34,412 bases of DNA from the NCBI RefSeq assembly GCF_001544455.2, contig NZ_FCOC02000036.1:1-34412 (forward strand), read 5' to 3'. The position numbers and the translations under genes are program-made. This DNA is from Caballeronia sordidicola (GTDB lineage Bacteria; Pseudomonadota; Gammaproteobacteria; Burkholderiales; Burkholderiaceae). Positions within the stretch are counted from its first letter, which is position 1, and each line of letters opens with the position of its first letter. Shown in pieces: positions 17,425 to 25,459 of this stretch. The notes under the pieces are model-generated. The model saw nothing but the letters and a program-made list of their open reading frames with translations, had not been told where the DNA came from and made no database searches.

Positions 17425-18798
17425 TTGAGCTTTAAGCGCGGGTCGTTCGAGACCATTGTCGAACGGGAAAAAGGGTTGCACCGGAGTCTGACGGCCGGAC
17501 AGATGTCGATGATCGCCATTGGCGGGGCGATTGGAACGGGGTTGTTTCTTGGCAGCGGCTTTGCGATTGGCTTCGCCGGGCCGAGCGTCTTGCTGAGCTA
17601 CGCAATTGGCGCGGTCATCGCGCTGTTGCTGATGGGCGCGCTTGCGGAGATGACGGTCGCGCACCCGACGTCCGGGTCGTTCGGCGCGTATGCGGAGTTT
17701 TACATCGGCCCGCTCGCGGGGTTTCTCGTGCGGTACGCGTATTGGTCAGCGGTTGTTTTCGCCGTTGGCACCGAGGTCAGCGCGGTTGCCGTGTTCATGA
17801 AGTACTGGTTCGCGAACGTGCCGGGCTGGTATTGGATCGTCGGATTTTCCACTGCGCTGATTGCCGTGAACGCCGCGAGCGTAAAGGTCTACGGCGTGAT
17901 CGAATACGCGTTTTCGATGCTGAAGATCGTTGCGATCGTGGCGTTCATCCTGCTTGGCGCTGTGTTCGTGTATGGCGCGCCGATGTCTTCCGGCGTGGGT
18001 TTCAGCAACTTCACGGCGCACGGCGGCTTCTTTCCGCACGGCTTGAAAGGCATGTGGTTCGCGGTGATCGTGTCGATCTTCAGCTACCTGAATATCGAGA
18101 CCATCGCGGTTGCGGCGGGCGAAGCGCGTGATCCGCAGCGCGCGGTGGCGAAAGCCTTCAGGTCGACTGTCTTCCGGCTCGTCCTTTTCTATCTGCTCAC
18201 GCTGGCGCTGATGCTCGCGATTGTCCCATGGACGCAGGCGAGCACCGACGAAAGTCCGTTCGTCAAGGTCATGGCGGCCACGCACGTTCCGTACGCTGCG
18301 GGCGTGATCAACTTTGTCGTGCTGGTCGCGGCGCTTTCGGCCATGAACAGCCAGCTTTACATCACCACGCGCATGATGTTCAGCCTGTCGCGGGCGGGTT
18401 ACGCGCCCGCGCGTTTCGGGCGTCTGAGCGCGAACGGCGTGCCGACTGCCGCGCTGTCGGTTTCCACCATCGGTATCGCGCTTGCGACAATTCTGACTGC
18501 GTTCTGGCCGGCGATGGCCTTCGGCCTGATGATGTCGCTCGCCATCTTCGGCGCAATGTTCGCCTGGCTGATGATCTTCGTCACACATCTCTTCTTTCGC
18601 GCCCGTTACACCGGCCCCGCGCTGTCGTTCCGTATGGTGCTGCATCCGGTTGGCAGCCTGCTTGGGGCGGGTCTCATGGCGGCGATCATGGTCACGACTG
18701 CGTTCACTAATGAATTCCGTATGACGCTCGTCTATGGACTGGCGTTCATGGCCGTGCTCGTTGGCACTTATGCCGTCTGGTATCGGAAACGCATGTAA
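17425..18798 (+). CDS. Amino-acid permease, APC superfamily (AAT/GABA-permease type)
   Basis: A 457-aa inner-membrane transporter with about 12 hydrophobic segments. The N-terminal cytoplasmic part (LHRSLTAGQMSMIAIGGAIGTGLFLGSG, about residues 17-45) carries the family signature around helix 1 with the unwound GAIGTG motif. SYLNIETIAVAAGEARDPQRAVAKA is the conserved segment of helix 6 and the following loop. It should take up an amino acid or amine by proton symport; the substrate cannot be told. The start is TTG at 17425 with AGAGG 5 nt before it, and no ATG fits better. It lies 105 bp before the DeoR gene and is probably not part of the sugar operon, which has its own promoter. Confidence 0.92.
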   Translation: MSFKRGSFETIVEREKGLHRSLTAGQMSMIAIGGAIGTGLFLGSGFAIGFAGPSVLLSYAIGAVIALLLMGALAEMTVAHPTSGSFGAYAEFYIGPLAGFLVRYAYWSAVVFAVGTEVSAVAVFMKYWFANVPGWYWIVGFSTALIAVNAASVKVYGVIEYAFSMLKIVAIVAFILLGAVFVYGAPMSSGVGFSNFTAHGGFFPHGLKGMWFAVIVSIFSYLNIETIAVAAGEARDPQRAVAKAFRSTVFRLVLFYLLTLALMLAIVPWTQASTDESPFVKVMAATHVPYAAGVINFVVLVAALSAMNSQLYITTRMMFSLSRAGYAPARFGRLSANGVPTAALSVSTIGIALATILTAFWPAMAFGLMMSLAIFGAMFAWLMIFVTHLFFRARYTGPALSFRMVLHPVGSLLGAGLMAAIMVTTAFTNEFRMTLVYGLAFMAVLVGTYAVWYRKRM

Positions 18799-18841
18799 AC
18801 GAAACCCTGCGAGACGCGGGTAAACACCGACTAAAAGCGCT

Positions 18842-18885
18842 TTGCGTCTCTTTCGTTTCGAAACTAGAATCTTTCGAAACGAAAG
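18842..18885 (+). promoter_or_regulatory. Promoter embedded in a 14-bp inverted-repeat operator, sugar operon
   Basis: CTTTCGTTTCGAAA (18850-18863) and TTTCGAAACGAAAG (18872-18885) are perfect inverted arms with an 8-nt spacer. The spacer holds a -10 TAGAAT (18865-18870); a -35-like TTGCGT (18842-18847) is 17 nt upstream. The TTTCGTTTCGAAA core resembles sites of DeoR-family repressors, and a DeoR gene starts 19 nt downstream. Binding would block the promoter, so autoregulation with induction by a pathway metabolite is inferred. CTTTGC and GCAAAG flank the arms as a further inverted pair. Confidence 0.75.
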
Positions 18886-18903
18886 TGCAAAGGCGGCTCT
18901 CCC

Positions 18904-19716
18904 GTGTTGGCTAACAAAAACTCGCTTCATCGGCGTCTGCGAATTGTCGAGCTTGTCCGCAAGCGGGGCGAGGTTTCCGTCGATGAACTGGCTGCCGCGT
19001 TCGACGTGTCGAGCGTCACCATTCGCTCGGACCTGAATTACCTCGAGCAGCAGCGTTATCTCATTCGTGCGTTCGGCAAGGCGCGTTATGTGGCGCAGCG
19101 GCCGGGTGAAAACGTGTTGTCGGCGGTGTCCGCAAGCGCGACGCGGCAAGCTTCCGATATGGCGATTGCCCGCCTGGCGGCGGATTTTATCGATGACCAT
19201 GCGTCCGTGTTCATTGGCGCCGGTGTCATCACGCACAAGCTTTTGCCGCTGCTCGCGGATCGCTCGAATCTGGCGCTGACGCTCAACGACATCGCCATGG
19301 TGCCGACGGTCCAGCGGTTCATGCGCTGCGAGTTACGGCTCTCAGGCGGTTCTCTCGACGACGATTCCACCGTGCTGCTCGGGCCCGACGCCGAGCGCTC
19401 GCTGTCGGCTTTATCGCTGGATCTGGCGGTGCTCGAAGCGATGGGTTTTGATCGTGAAGGCAACCTGCTGTGCGCCGATGCACGTCTTGCCGACGTCCAT
19501 AAAGCTGCGCTGAAGAACGCCAAGCGGATAGTCGTCGTGGCTTACCAGCCCGCGTTGCAAGGCGAGGGCCGGGCGTTTTGCCATGTAAGCCGCCTGGGCG
19601 GACTCGTGCTTGATGACGCCATCGACCCGCCCACGCTCGACCTGATTCTCAAGGCCGGGCTCGATGTGAACCGGCGGGAAGAAGGGATTCTCGAATTTCG
19701 TAATCAGCAACCCTAA
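18904..19716 (+). CDS. DeoR-family transcriptional regulator
   Basis: A 270-aa repressor. The N-terminal winged helix-turn-helix reads RIVELVRKRGEVSVDELAAAFDVSSVTIRSDLNYLEQQRYLIRAFGKA (about residues 12-60). The C-terminal DeoRC sensor domain has the phosphosugar-binding folds, seen as VFIGAGVITHKLLPLL, LTLNDIAMV and LRLSGGSLDDDSTVLLGPDAE. Such proteins usually release DNA when bound to a sugar phosphate from their own pathway. The GTG at 18904 is the start. Immediately upstream is a perfect palindromic operator overlapping the promoter, so it probably controls itself and the five genes behind it. The likely inducer, tagatose 6-phosphate or a related ester, is inferred from the operon. Confidence 0.93.
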   Translation: MLANKNSLHRRLRIVELVRKRGEVSVDELAAAFDVSSVTIRSDLNYLEQQRYLIRAFGKARYVAQRPGENVLSAVSASATRQASDMAIARLAADFIDDHASVFIGAGVITHKLLPLLADRSNLALTLNDIAMVPTVQRFMRCELRLSGGSLDDDSTVLLGPDAERSLSALSLDLAVLEAMGFDREGNLLCADARLADVHKAALKNAKRIVVVAYQPALQGEGRAFCHVSRLGGLVLDDAIDPPTLDLILKAGLDVNRREEGILEFRNQQP

Positions 19717-19737
19717 ACAATATCAGGAGACATTTTC

Positions 19738-20625
19738 ATGTTTCGTCGTTCACTGCTGGCCGTTCTCGTTACCGCTGTCACCGCCACGGCCGCTCACGCC
19801 GCCGACGTCAAGATTGGGGCGTCGCTGCTTACGCAACAACACCCGTTCTACGTCGAACTCGCCAACGCGATGAAAGCCGAAGCCGCAAAGGATCACGCGC
19901 AGATCGATATTGCGATTGCGAACCAGGACCTGAGCAAGCAGATTGCCGACGTGCAGGATTTCGTCACGAAGAAGGTCGATGTAATCGTGATCTCGCCGGT
20001 TGATTCCAAAGGCGTGAAAGCGGCGGTGCTGACAGCGGAGAAGGCCGGCATTCCGGTCATCACCGTGGATATCAGCGCGGCAGGTGTTGAAGTCGCGTCC
20101 CATATCGCCACCGATAACTACGCCGGCGGCCTGCAAGCCGGCGCGCTGATGTGCAAGGTGCTCGGCGGCAAGGGCAAGGTTGGCGTGATCGACTACCCGA
20201 CGATTCAATCGGTGATCGACCGCGTGACGGGTTTCAAGAAAGCGCTCGCCGCGTGTCCGGACGTAAAGATTGTCGCGATCCAGCCGGGTATCACGCGTGC
20301 CGACGCGTTGAGCGCCGCGCAAAACATGCTGCAGGCGAATCCTGACCTCGCGGGCATCTTCGGTTTCGGCGATGACGCTGCAATGGCTGCAGCGGTCGCG
20401 GGCAAGTCGGCGGGGAACAAGGTGAAGGTGATCGGCTTCGACGGCATGCCGGAAGCGCGAGCAGCGGTCGATAAAAACCCGAACTTCGTTGGCGTTATCC
20501 GCCAGTATCCGGACAAGATGGGCGCGCTCGCGGTGGACACGGCGGTGAAAGTTGCCGCCAAGCAAACGGTGCCGAAGCTGCAGCCGGTGACGCCGGGGCA
20601 GTATCTGAATGCATCAGTGAAATGA
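19738..20625 (+). CDS. Sugar ABC transporter periplasmic binding protein, RbsB type
   Basis: A 295-aa protein with a signal peptide (MFRRSLLAVLVTAVTATAAHA, cleavage before ADVK), hence periplasmic. The mature sequence has the Peripla_BP_4/ribose-binding pattern: GASLLTQQHPFYVELANAMKAEA, VDVIVISPVDSKGVKAAVLTAEKAGIPVITVD, then ATDNYAGGLQAGALM and IFGFGDDAAMAAAVA with VIGFDGMPEARAAV near the end. It would capture a free monosaccharide for the permease. AGGAG precedes the ATG. Its stop overlaps the ATPase start by 4 bp (ATGA at 20622-20625). The ligand is not certain; the downstream enzymes point to D-tagatose or a related hexose. Confidence 0.95.
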   Translation: MFRRSLLAVLVTAVTATAAHAADVKIGASLLTQQHPFYVELANAMKAEAAKDHAQIDIAIANQDLSKQIADVQDFVTKKVDVIVISPVDSKGVKAAVLTAEKAGIPVITVDISAAGVEVASHIATDNYAGGLQAGALMCKVLGGKGKVGVIDYPTIQSVIDRVTGFKKALAACPDVKIVAIQPGITRADALSAAQNMLQANPDLAGIFGFGDDAAMAAAVAGKSAGNKVKVIGFDGMPEARAAVDKNPNFVGVIRQYPDKMGALAVDTAVKVAAKQTVPKLQPVTPGQYLNASVK

Positions 20626-22148
20626 ATACCGCGTTGAAACCTCGCGCTGCTCAGGCTCTTCTTGAGCTTTGCGGTATCGCGAAGTCGTTTGGTCCGGTCG
20701 AGGCGATCAAGGACGTATCGCTGGTCATCTTGCCGGGCCGCGTGCATACGCTGCTCGGTGAAAACGGCGCAGGAAAATCGACGTTGATGAAGATTCTCGC
20801 GGGCGTTCACGCGCCTACGCGTGGCGAGATATTCATGAACGGCGCACCGGTTGCATTCGCCGATCCTGGCGAGTCGCAGAAGGCGGGCATTGCGATCATC
20901 TATCAGGAACTGAGTCTCGCGAAGAACCTGAGCGTGGCTGAAAACATCTATGCGGGGCATGAGCCGCGCCGTTTCGGCGTGGTCGATTTCAAGCGTTTAT
21001 ACGCACAAGCGCAGGTCTTGCTCGACGACCTCGGCATTGATATCGATGCAACCGCGCCCGTGTCGCGTCTTTCAATGGCGCAGCGTCAGCTCGTGGAAAT
21101 CGCGAAGGCGCTGAGCCGCGATGCATCGCTTGTGATCATGGACGAACCCACGTCTTCGCTCAGTGACCGCGAGGCGGAAATCCTGTTTCATATCGTCACG
21201 AAGCTGACGGCGAAGGGCGCGGCTGTTGTCTATATCTCGCACCGGATGGACGAGATCATGCGCATCTCCGACGACATCTCGGTCATGCGCGATGGCCGCT
21301 ACATCGCGACGTTGCAGAAGGATCAGACGAGCATTGGCGCGTTGATTGCAATGATGGTCGGCCGCGAAATGAACGACGTGTATCCGCGCCGCGAGACGCC
21401 TTATTTACGTCCGTCGTTGCCGTTGTTGAAGGTAAGCAACCTGACGTTGCCCGGCCTGTTCGAGAACATCAGCTTCCAGATTCACGCGGGCGAGATTCTC
21501 GGCTTCTTCGGCTTGATCGGCGCGGGAAGGTCGGACGTGATGAAGGCGTTGTTCGGCATTGGCCGGCCGAGCGGCGAGATTCTAATGAGCGGCAAGCGTC
21601 TCAAGCTGCGCAATCCCGCGCACGCGATTCGCGAGGGCATTGCGTTCGTGACCGAGGACCGCAAGCACGAAGGGCTCGTGCTGATGCATTCCATTGCGAA
21701 CAACGTCACGATGGCAAGTTTCGAGGAGCATGGCTCGCGTTTTGGCATCCTGAACCGCCGCTTCGAACGCGATGAAACCGCGAACGCCATCACGCGCATG
21801 AACATCCGCGCGTCGGGTCCGTTTCAGGCCGTTGGAAACCTGAGCGGCGGCAATCAGCAGAAGGTCGTGTTCTCGAAATGGCTGGCGCTAAAACCCAAAG
21901 TGCTGATCCTCGATGAACCCACGCGCGGTGTCGACGTCGGCGCGAAATTCGAAATTTATCGGGTGATCCGGGAACTCGCGGCAAGCGGGACCGCGATCAT
22001 TCTCGTTTCATCGGAACTACCGGAAGCGCTTGCCATGAGCGACCGGCTGGTCGTGATGCGTGAGAAGCGCGTCGTCCATGAATTCAGCGCAGCAAGTCCA
22101 ACGCAGGAAGAAGTGATGTCGTACGCGACGGGAGCCACAACAGCATGA
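20622..22148 (+). CDS. Sugar ABC transporter ATP-binding protein, RbsA type
   Basis: A 508-aa protein with tandem ABC modules, the RbsA/MglA plan. Module 1 is complete: GENGAGKST (about residues 46-54), LSMAQRQLVEIAKAL signature, and VIMDEPTSSLSD Walker B. Module 2 has the degenerate Walker A GLIGAGRSDVMKALFG usual for this family, with the signature LSGGNQQKVVFSKWL and VLILDEPTRGVDVGAK. It energises the RbsC-type permease that follows. Both ends overlap their neighbours by 4 bp, so the importer genes are tightly coupled. Confidence 0.95.
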   Translation: MNTALKPRAAQALLELCGIAKSFGPVEAIKDVSLVILPGRVHTLLGENGAGKSTLMKILAGVHAPTRGEIFMNGAPVAFADPGESQKAGIAIIYQELSLAKNLSVAENIYAGHEPRRFGVVDFKRLYAQAQVLLDDLGIDIDATAPVSRLSMAQRQLVEIAKALSRDASLVIMDEPTSSLSDREAEILFHIVTKLTAKGAAVVYISHRMDEIMRISDDISVMRDGRYIATLQKDQTSIGALIAMMVGREMNDVYPRRETPYLRPSLPLLKVSNLTLPGLFENISFQIHAGEILGFFGLIGAGRSDVMKALFGIGRPSGEILMSGKRLKLRNPAHAIREGIAFVTEDRKHEGLVLMHSIANNVTMASFEEHGSRFGILNRRFERDETANAITRMNIRASGPFQAVGNLSGGNQQKVVFSKWLALKPKVLILDEPTRGVDVGAKFEIYRVIRELAASGTAIILVSSELPEALAMSDRLVVMREKRVVHEFSAASPTQEEVMSYATGATTA

Positions 22149-23137
22149 ACCCGACTCAACTCAGCGGCGCGGCGGCGAAGCGGCGCACGCACGCAAGCGG
22201 CGTGTTCAATCGCGCACTCAAGCACTACGGCGGCATCGTTGTCGGCCTGATCGTGCTGTGCGGATTTTTCTGGGCGCTGTCGCCCAACTTCATGTCCGTG
22301 AACAACCTGCTGAATGTCGTGATGCAGGTGTCCATCATCGCGATACTCGGCTTTGGCATGACCTACGTGCTGCTGCTCGGTGATATCGACTTGTCCGTCG
22401 GCGCGACCATGGCGCTGGTCGGCACGGTCTGCGCGTTTGCGCTGGAGCATGGCGCGTCGCCGTTCATGGCCGTGCTCGCCGCCATGGGCACGGGGCTGGT
22501 TCTCGGCGCCATCAACGGTTCGCTGTCCGCGTTGCTCACCATTCCCTCGTTCATTGTCACGGTCGCCACCATGGGCGTGTTTCGCGGCTTCGCGTACCTG
22601 ACGTCGAACGGCGTGCCCATTTCAATTGACAACGACGCCTTCGCTTTTCTCGGCAACGGCGCCGTGCTCGGCATTCCGCTGCCTATCTGGATTCTAGCGG
22701 TCCTGCTGCTGTTGAATCACTTCGTGCTCTCGCGTACCGTATTCGGGCGCAAGGCGTATCTGGCGGGCGGCAATCGCGAGGCGGCGCTGTACTCGGGTAT
22801 CGATGTCGACCGCCTGCGGATCATGATCTTCATGATCTCCGGCTTGCTTGCGAGCATTGGCGGCGTGCTGATGACGTCGCGGCTTTATTCGGCGCAACCG
22901 AACGCGGGAATTGGTTATGAACTCGATGCCATCGCCGCGGCCGTGCTTGGCGGAACGAGCCTCTCGGGCGGTTATGGAACGATCACCGGAACGCTGATCG
23001 GCGCGCTGATCATTGGCGTCATCAACAACGGCATGAACCTGCTGAGCGTTCCCTATTTCTATCAACTCATCGTGAAAGGCATCGTGATTCTGGTCGCGGT
23101 GTGTATCGATGTTCAAACGAAGAAACGTCATGCCTAA
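22145..23137 (+). CDS. Sugar ABC transporter permease, RbsC type
   Basis: A 330-aa inner-membrane protein of the BPD_transp_2 family. After a short basic N-terminus come about ten hydrophobic segments. Family landmarks are YVLLLGDIDLSVGATMALVG (about residues 75-95), INGSLSALLTIPSFIVTVATMGVFRGFAYL, GRKAYLAGGNREAALYSGIDVDRLRI and LDAIAAAVLGGTSLSGGYGTITGTLIGALIIGVINNGMNLL. It would form a homodimeric channel with the RbsA-type ATPase. It overlaps the ATPase stop by 4 bp and the kinase start by 8 bp. Confidence 0.95.
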   Translation: MNPTQLSGAAAKRRTHASGVFNRALKHYGGIVVGLIVLCGFFWALSPNFMSVNNLLNVVMQVSIIAILGFGMTYVLLLGDIDLSVGATMALVGTVCAFALEHGASPFMAVLAAMGTGLVLGAINGSLSALLTIPSFIVTVATMGVFRGFAYLTSNGVPISIDNDAFAFLGNGAVLGIPLPIWILAVLLLLNHFVLSRTVFGRKAYLAGGNREAALYSGIDVDRLRIMIFMISGLLASIGGVLMTSRLYSAQPNAGIGYELDAIAAAVLGGTSLSGGYGTITGTLIGALIIGVINNGMNLLSVPYFYQLIVKGIVILVAVCIDVQTKKRHA

Positions 23138-24104
23138 CTCAAACGGTGTTCCCTCGAAGGCCGGCACCATCGTCGCGATGGGCGAGATCCTGGTCGAGAT
23201 CATGGCCACTCAAATTGGCCAGCGGTTTAGCGAACCGGGCACGCTGATTGGACCGTTTGCAAGCGGCGCGCCCGCGATTTTCATCGATCAGGTTGCGAAG
23301 CTCGGCAGCCCCTGCGCCATGATCGGCTGCGTTGGCGACGACGACTTTGGCGTGCTCAACGTCGAACGCCTGCGCGCCGATGGCGTGGACGTTTCCGGTA
23401 TTGCCGTGCTGAAGGACGCGACTACCGGCAGCGCGTTTGTCACGTATCGCGAAGACGGCGATCGCGATTTCATCTACAACATCACGAACAGCGCGTCGGC
23501 GCAGTTGTCGGTGGCGAACCTGCGGGGAGACCTGCTCGCGAACTGCGGCAATTTCCACGTGATGGGGTCGTCGCTGTTTTCGTTCAGGATCATCGAGGCC
23601 ATGAAACAGGCTATCGAAACGGTGAAGAAGAACGGCGGCACGGTCAGTTTCGACCCGAATATCCGCAAGGAAATGCTGCGGATTCCGGAGATGCGCGATG
23701 CGCTCGATTTCATCCTCGACTACACCGATGTCTTCCTGCCCAGCGGCCACGAAGTGACGCTGCTCGCGAGCGTGACGTCGGAGCGCGGCGCTATCGATGA
23801 ACTTCTGAAGCGCGGCGTGAAGGAAGTGGTGGTGAAGCGCGGCGCACAAGGCTGCAGTTTTTTCGATGCCAACGGCGAGACGCATCGCCCGGCGTTCAAG
23901 GTCGAGGAACTCGATCCAACCGGCGCGGGCGATTGTTTCGGCGCGACATACATCAGTTGCCGCGCGCAAGGGAAGGACGTGGACACAGCGCTCAAATACG
24001 CGAGCGCGAGCGGCGCGCGCGCGGTCGGCGTGAAAGGCCCGATGGAAGGCACGGCGACCTTCGCCGAACTCGATGCGTTTTTGGCAAAGGCAACCACGGA
24101 GTGA
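23130..24104 (+). CDS. PfkB-family carbohydrate kinase (candidate D-tagatose kinase)
   Basis: A 324-aa ribokinase-fold kinase (PF00294). The N-terminal part has VAMGEILVEIMA and FASGAPAIFIDQVAKLGSPCAMIGCVGDDDFG. The C-terminal PfkB signature DPTGAGDCFGATYI (about residues 260-275) supplies the catalytic Asp and the anion hole. It phosphorylates a sugar with ATP in the cytoplasm. Inside an importer operon with a PF08013 protein and no aldolase, the best guess is D-tagatose to D-tagatose 6-phosphate, a reaction described for a PF00294 kinase next to a PF08013 enzyme in Agrobacterium. Fructo- or other ketohexokinase activity cannot be excluded. The ATG at 23130 is used; the earlier in-frame start lies deep within the permease gene. 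Confidence 0.92.
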   Translation: MPNSNGVPSKAGTIVAMGEILVEIMATQIGQRFSEPGTLIGPFASGAPAIFIDQVAKLGSPCAMIGCVGDDDFGVLNVERLRADGVDVSGIAVLKDATTGSAFVTYREDGDRDFIYNITNSASAQLSVANLRGDLLANCGNFHVMGSSLFSFRIIEAMKQAIETVKKNGGTVSFDPNIRKEMLRIPEMRDALDFILDYTDVFLPSGHEVTLLASVTSERGAIDELLKRGVKEVVVKRGAQGCSFFDANGETHRPAFKVEELDPTGAGDCFGATYISCRAQGKDVDTALKYASASGARAVGVKGPMEGTATFAELDAFLAKATTE

Positions 24105-24108
24105 TGTC

Positions 24109-25389
24109 ATGAATTCGATCGTCTCGCGTTTGAGCAATGCGCATCCGGCATCGGCCTGGCTCACGGGCATCTATTCGATTTGTTCCGCGCATCCGTGGGT
24201 GCTGGAAGCCGCCATGCGGCAGGCGCTGGAAGACGGGACGCCATTGCTGATCGAATCGACGTCGAATCAGGTCGATCAGTACGGCGGTTATACGGGCATG
24301 AAGCCGGCGGATTTCGTGGACTTCGTGCGCTCGATTGCGCAACGCGTCGGCTTTGCGCACGAACATCTGATTCTCGGCGGCGATCATCTCGGGCCGAATG
24401 CGTGGCGTCATCTGCCAGCCGAAGAGGCGATGAAACGCGCGAATGCGTTGATCGACGCGTATGCATCGGCGGGATTCACGAAGATTCACCTCGATACCAG
24501 CATGTCTTGCGCCGACGATCCCGAGCGTTTGTCGGACGCCGTGGTGGCTTCGCGCGCCGCCCGTTTATGCGCGGTCGCCGAAGCAGCGGTCAAGCGCGCG
24601 AGTCTGAGTGTGAGCCCGGTGTATGTGATCGGCACGGAAGTGCCGGTGCCGGGCGGCGCGGCGGAAGAGCTTGAAATCGTTGAACCTACCTCGCGCGATG
24701 CGGCTATTGAAACGGCGTTGGTCCACAAAAAAGCGTGGCAGGAACAGGGCGTGGAGGACTCGTGGCCGCGCGTGATCGCGCTGGTCGTGCAGCCGCGTGT
24801 GGAGTTCGATCATACGAAGGTGATCGACTATGTGCCGTCGCGCGCCGAGTCGTTGAAAAGTGCGTTGGACGATCTGCCCGGCATGGTGTTCGAAGCGCAT
24901 TCCACCGACTATCAGACACCCGAAGCGCTGACGGCTCTGGTCCGCGACGGCTTTCGCATTCTCAAGGTTGGGCCGGGCGTAACGTTCGCTTTGCGCGAGG
25001 CGCTTTATGCTTTGGCGGATATCGAAACGCAGTTGATTCCGGAGAATCAGCGCTCGAATTTGCGCGCGGTCGTGGAGCGTGTAATGCTCGCGAAACCGGG
25101 CCACTGGGAAAAGTATTATCACGGCGATGCACAACAGCAACGCGTGTTACGCACGTACAGTTATAGCGATCGCGTGCGTTATTACTGGGCCGATCCGGAG
25201 ATCACGAAGACTGCACAAAAGCTGCTGGATAACCTGAATGCGGTGATGATTCCAGAGAATCTTTTAAGCCAATTCCTGCCTGATCAATATTGGGCCGTGC
25301 GGCACGGCCAGTTGAAAAACGAGCCGCTCGCGCTGGTTCAGGATCGCGTGCGGCAAGTGATCAGGGTCTACGCGGGGGCGTGCCGATAG
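24109..25389 (+). CDS. GatZ/KbaZ-family (PF08013) protein, candidate D-tagatose 6-phosphate 4-epimerase
   Basis: A 426-aa protein that aligns over its whole length with the GatZ/KbaZ family: IYSICSAHPWVLEAAMRQALEDGTPLLIESTSNQVDQYGGYTGM at the N-terminus, LILGGDHLGPNAW, KIHLDTSMSCADDPERL, YVIGTEVPVPGGA, and a C-terminal RYYWADPEI segment. E. coli GatZ/KbaZ are accessory subunits of tagatose-bisphosphate aldolase with GatY/KbaY. No GatY/KbaY-like gene is here, and an Agrobacterium member was shown to epimerise tagatose 6-phosphate at C4 to fructose 6-phosphate. That activity fits this operon better, by inference. The start at 24109 follows GGAG and lies 4 nt past the kinase stop. It is the last gene of the operon. 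Confidence 0.92.
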   Translation: MNSIVSRLSNAHPASAWLTGIYSICSAHPWVLEAAMRQALEDGTPLLIESTSNQVDQYGGYTGMKPADFVDFVRSIAQRVGFAHEHLILGGDHLGPNAWRHLPAEEAMKRANALIDAYASAGFTKIHLDTSMSCADDPERLSDAVVASRAARLCAVAEAAVKRASLSVSPVYVIGTEVPVPGGAAEELEIVEPTSRDAAIETALVHKKAWQEQGVEDSWPRVIALVVQPRVEFDHTKVIDYVPSRAESLKSALDDLPGMVFEAHSTDYQTPEALTALVRDGFRILKVGPGVTFALREALYALADIETQLIPENQRSNLRAVVERVMLAKPGHWEKYYHGDAQQQRVLRTYSYSDRVRYYWADPEITKTAQKLLDNLNAVMIPENLLSQFLPDQYWAVRHGQLKNEPLALVQDRVRQVIRVYAGACR

Positions 25390-25409
25390 TATTAGCTAAT
25401 TTGTCACGC

Positions 25410-25431
25410 GACGGTCGACATAGCGACCGTC
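25410..25431. terminator. Hairpin between convergent genes, possible terminator
   Basis: Perfect 8-bp stem GACGGTCG (25410-25417) with CGACCGTC (25424-25431). No good T run follows on either strand, so termination efficiency is uncertain. It sits in the 70-bp gap between the convergent PF08013 and fimbrial genes. Confidence 0.5.
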
Positions 25432-25459
25432 CTCCTTCGGATCAAAGCGTCTTCCGTTT

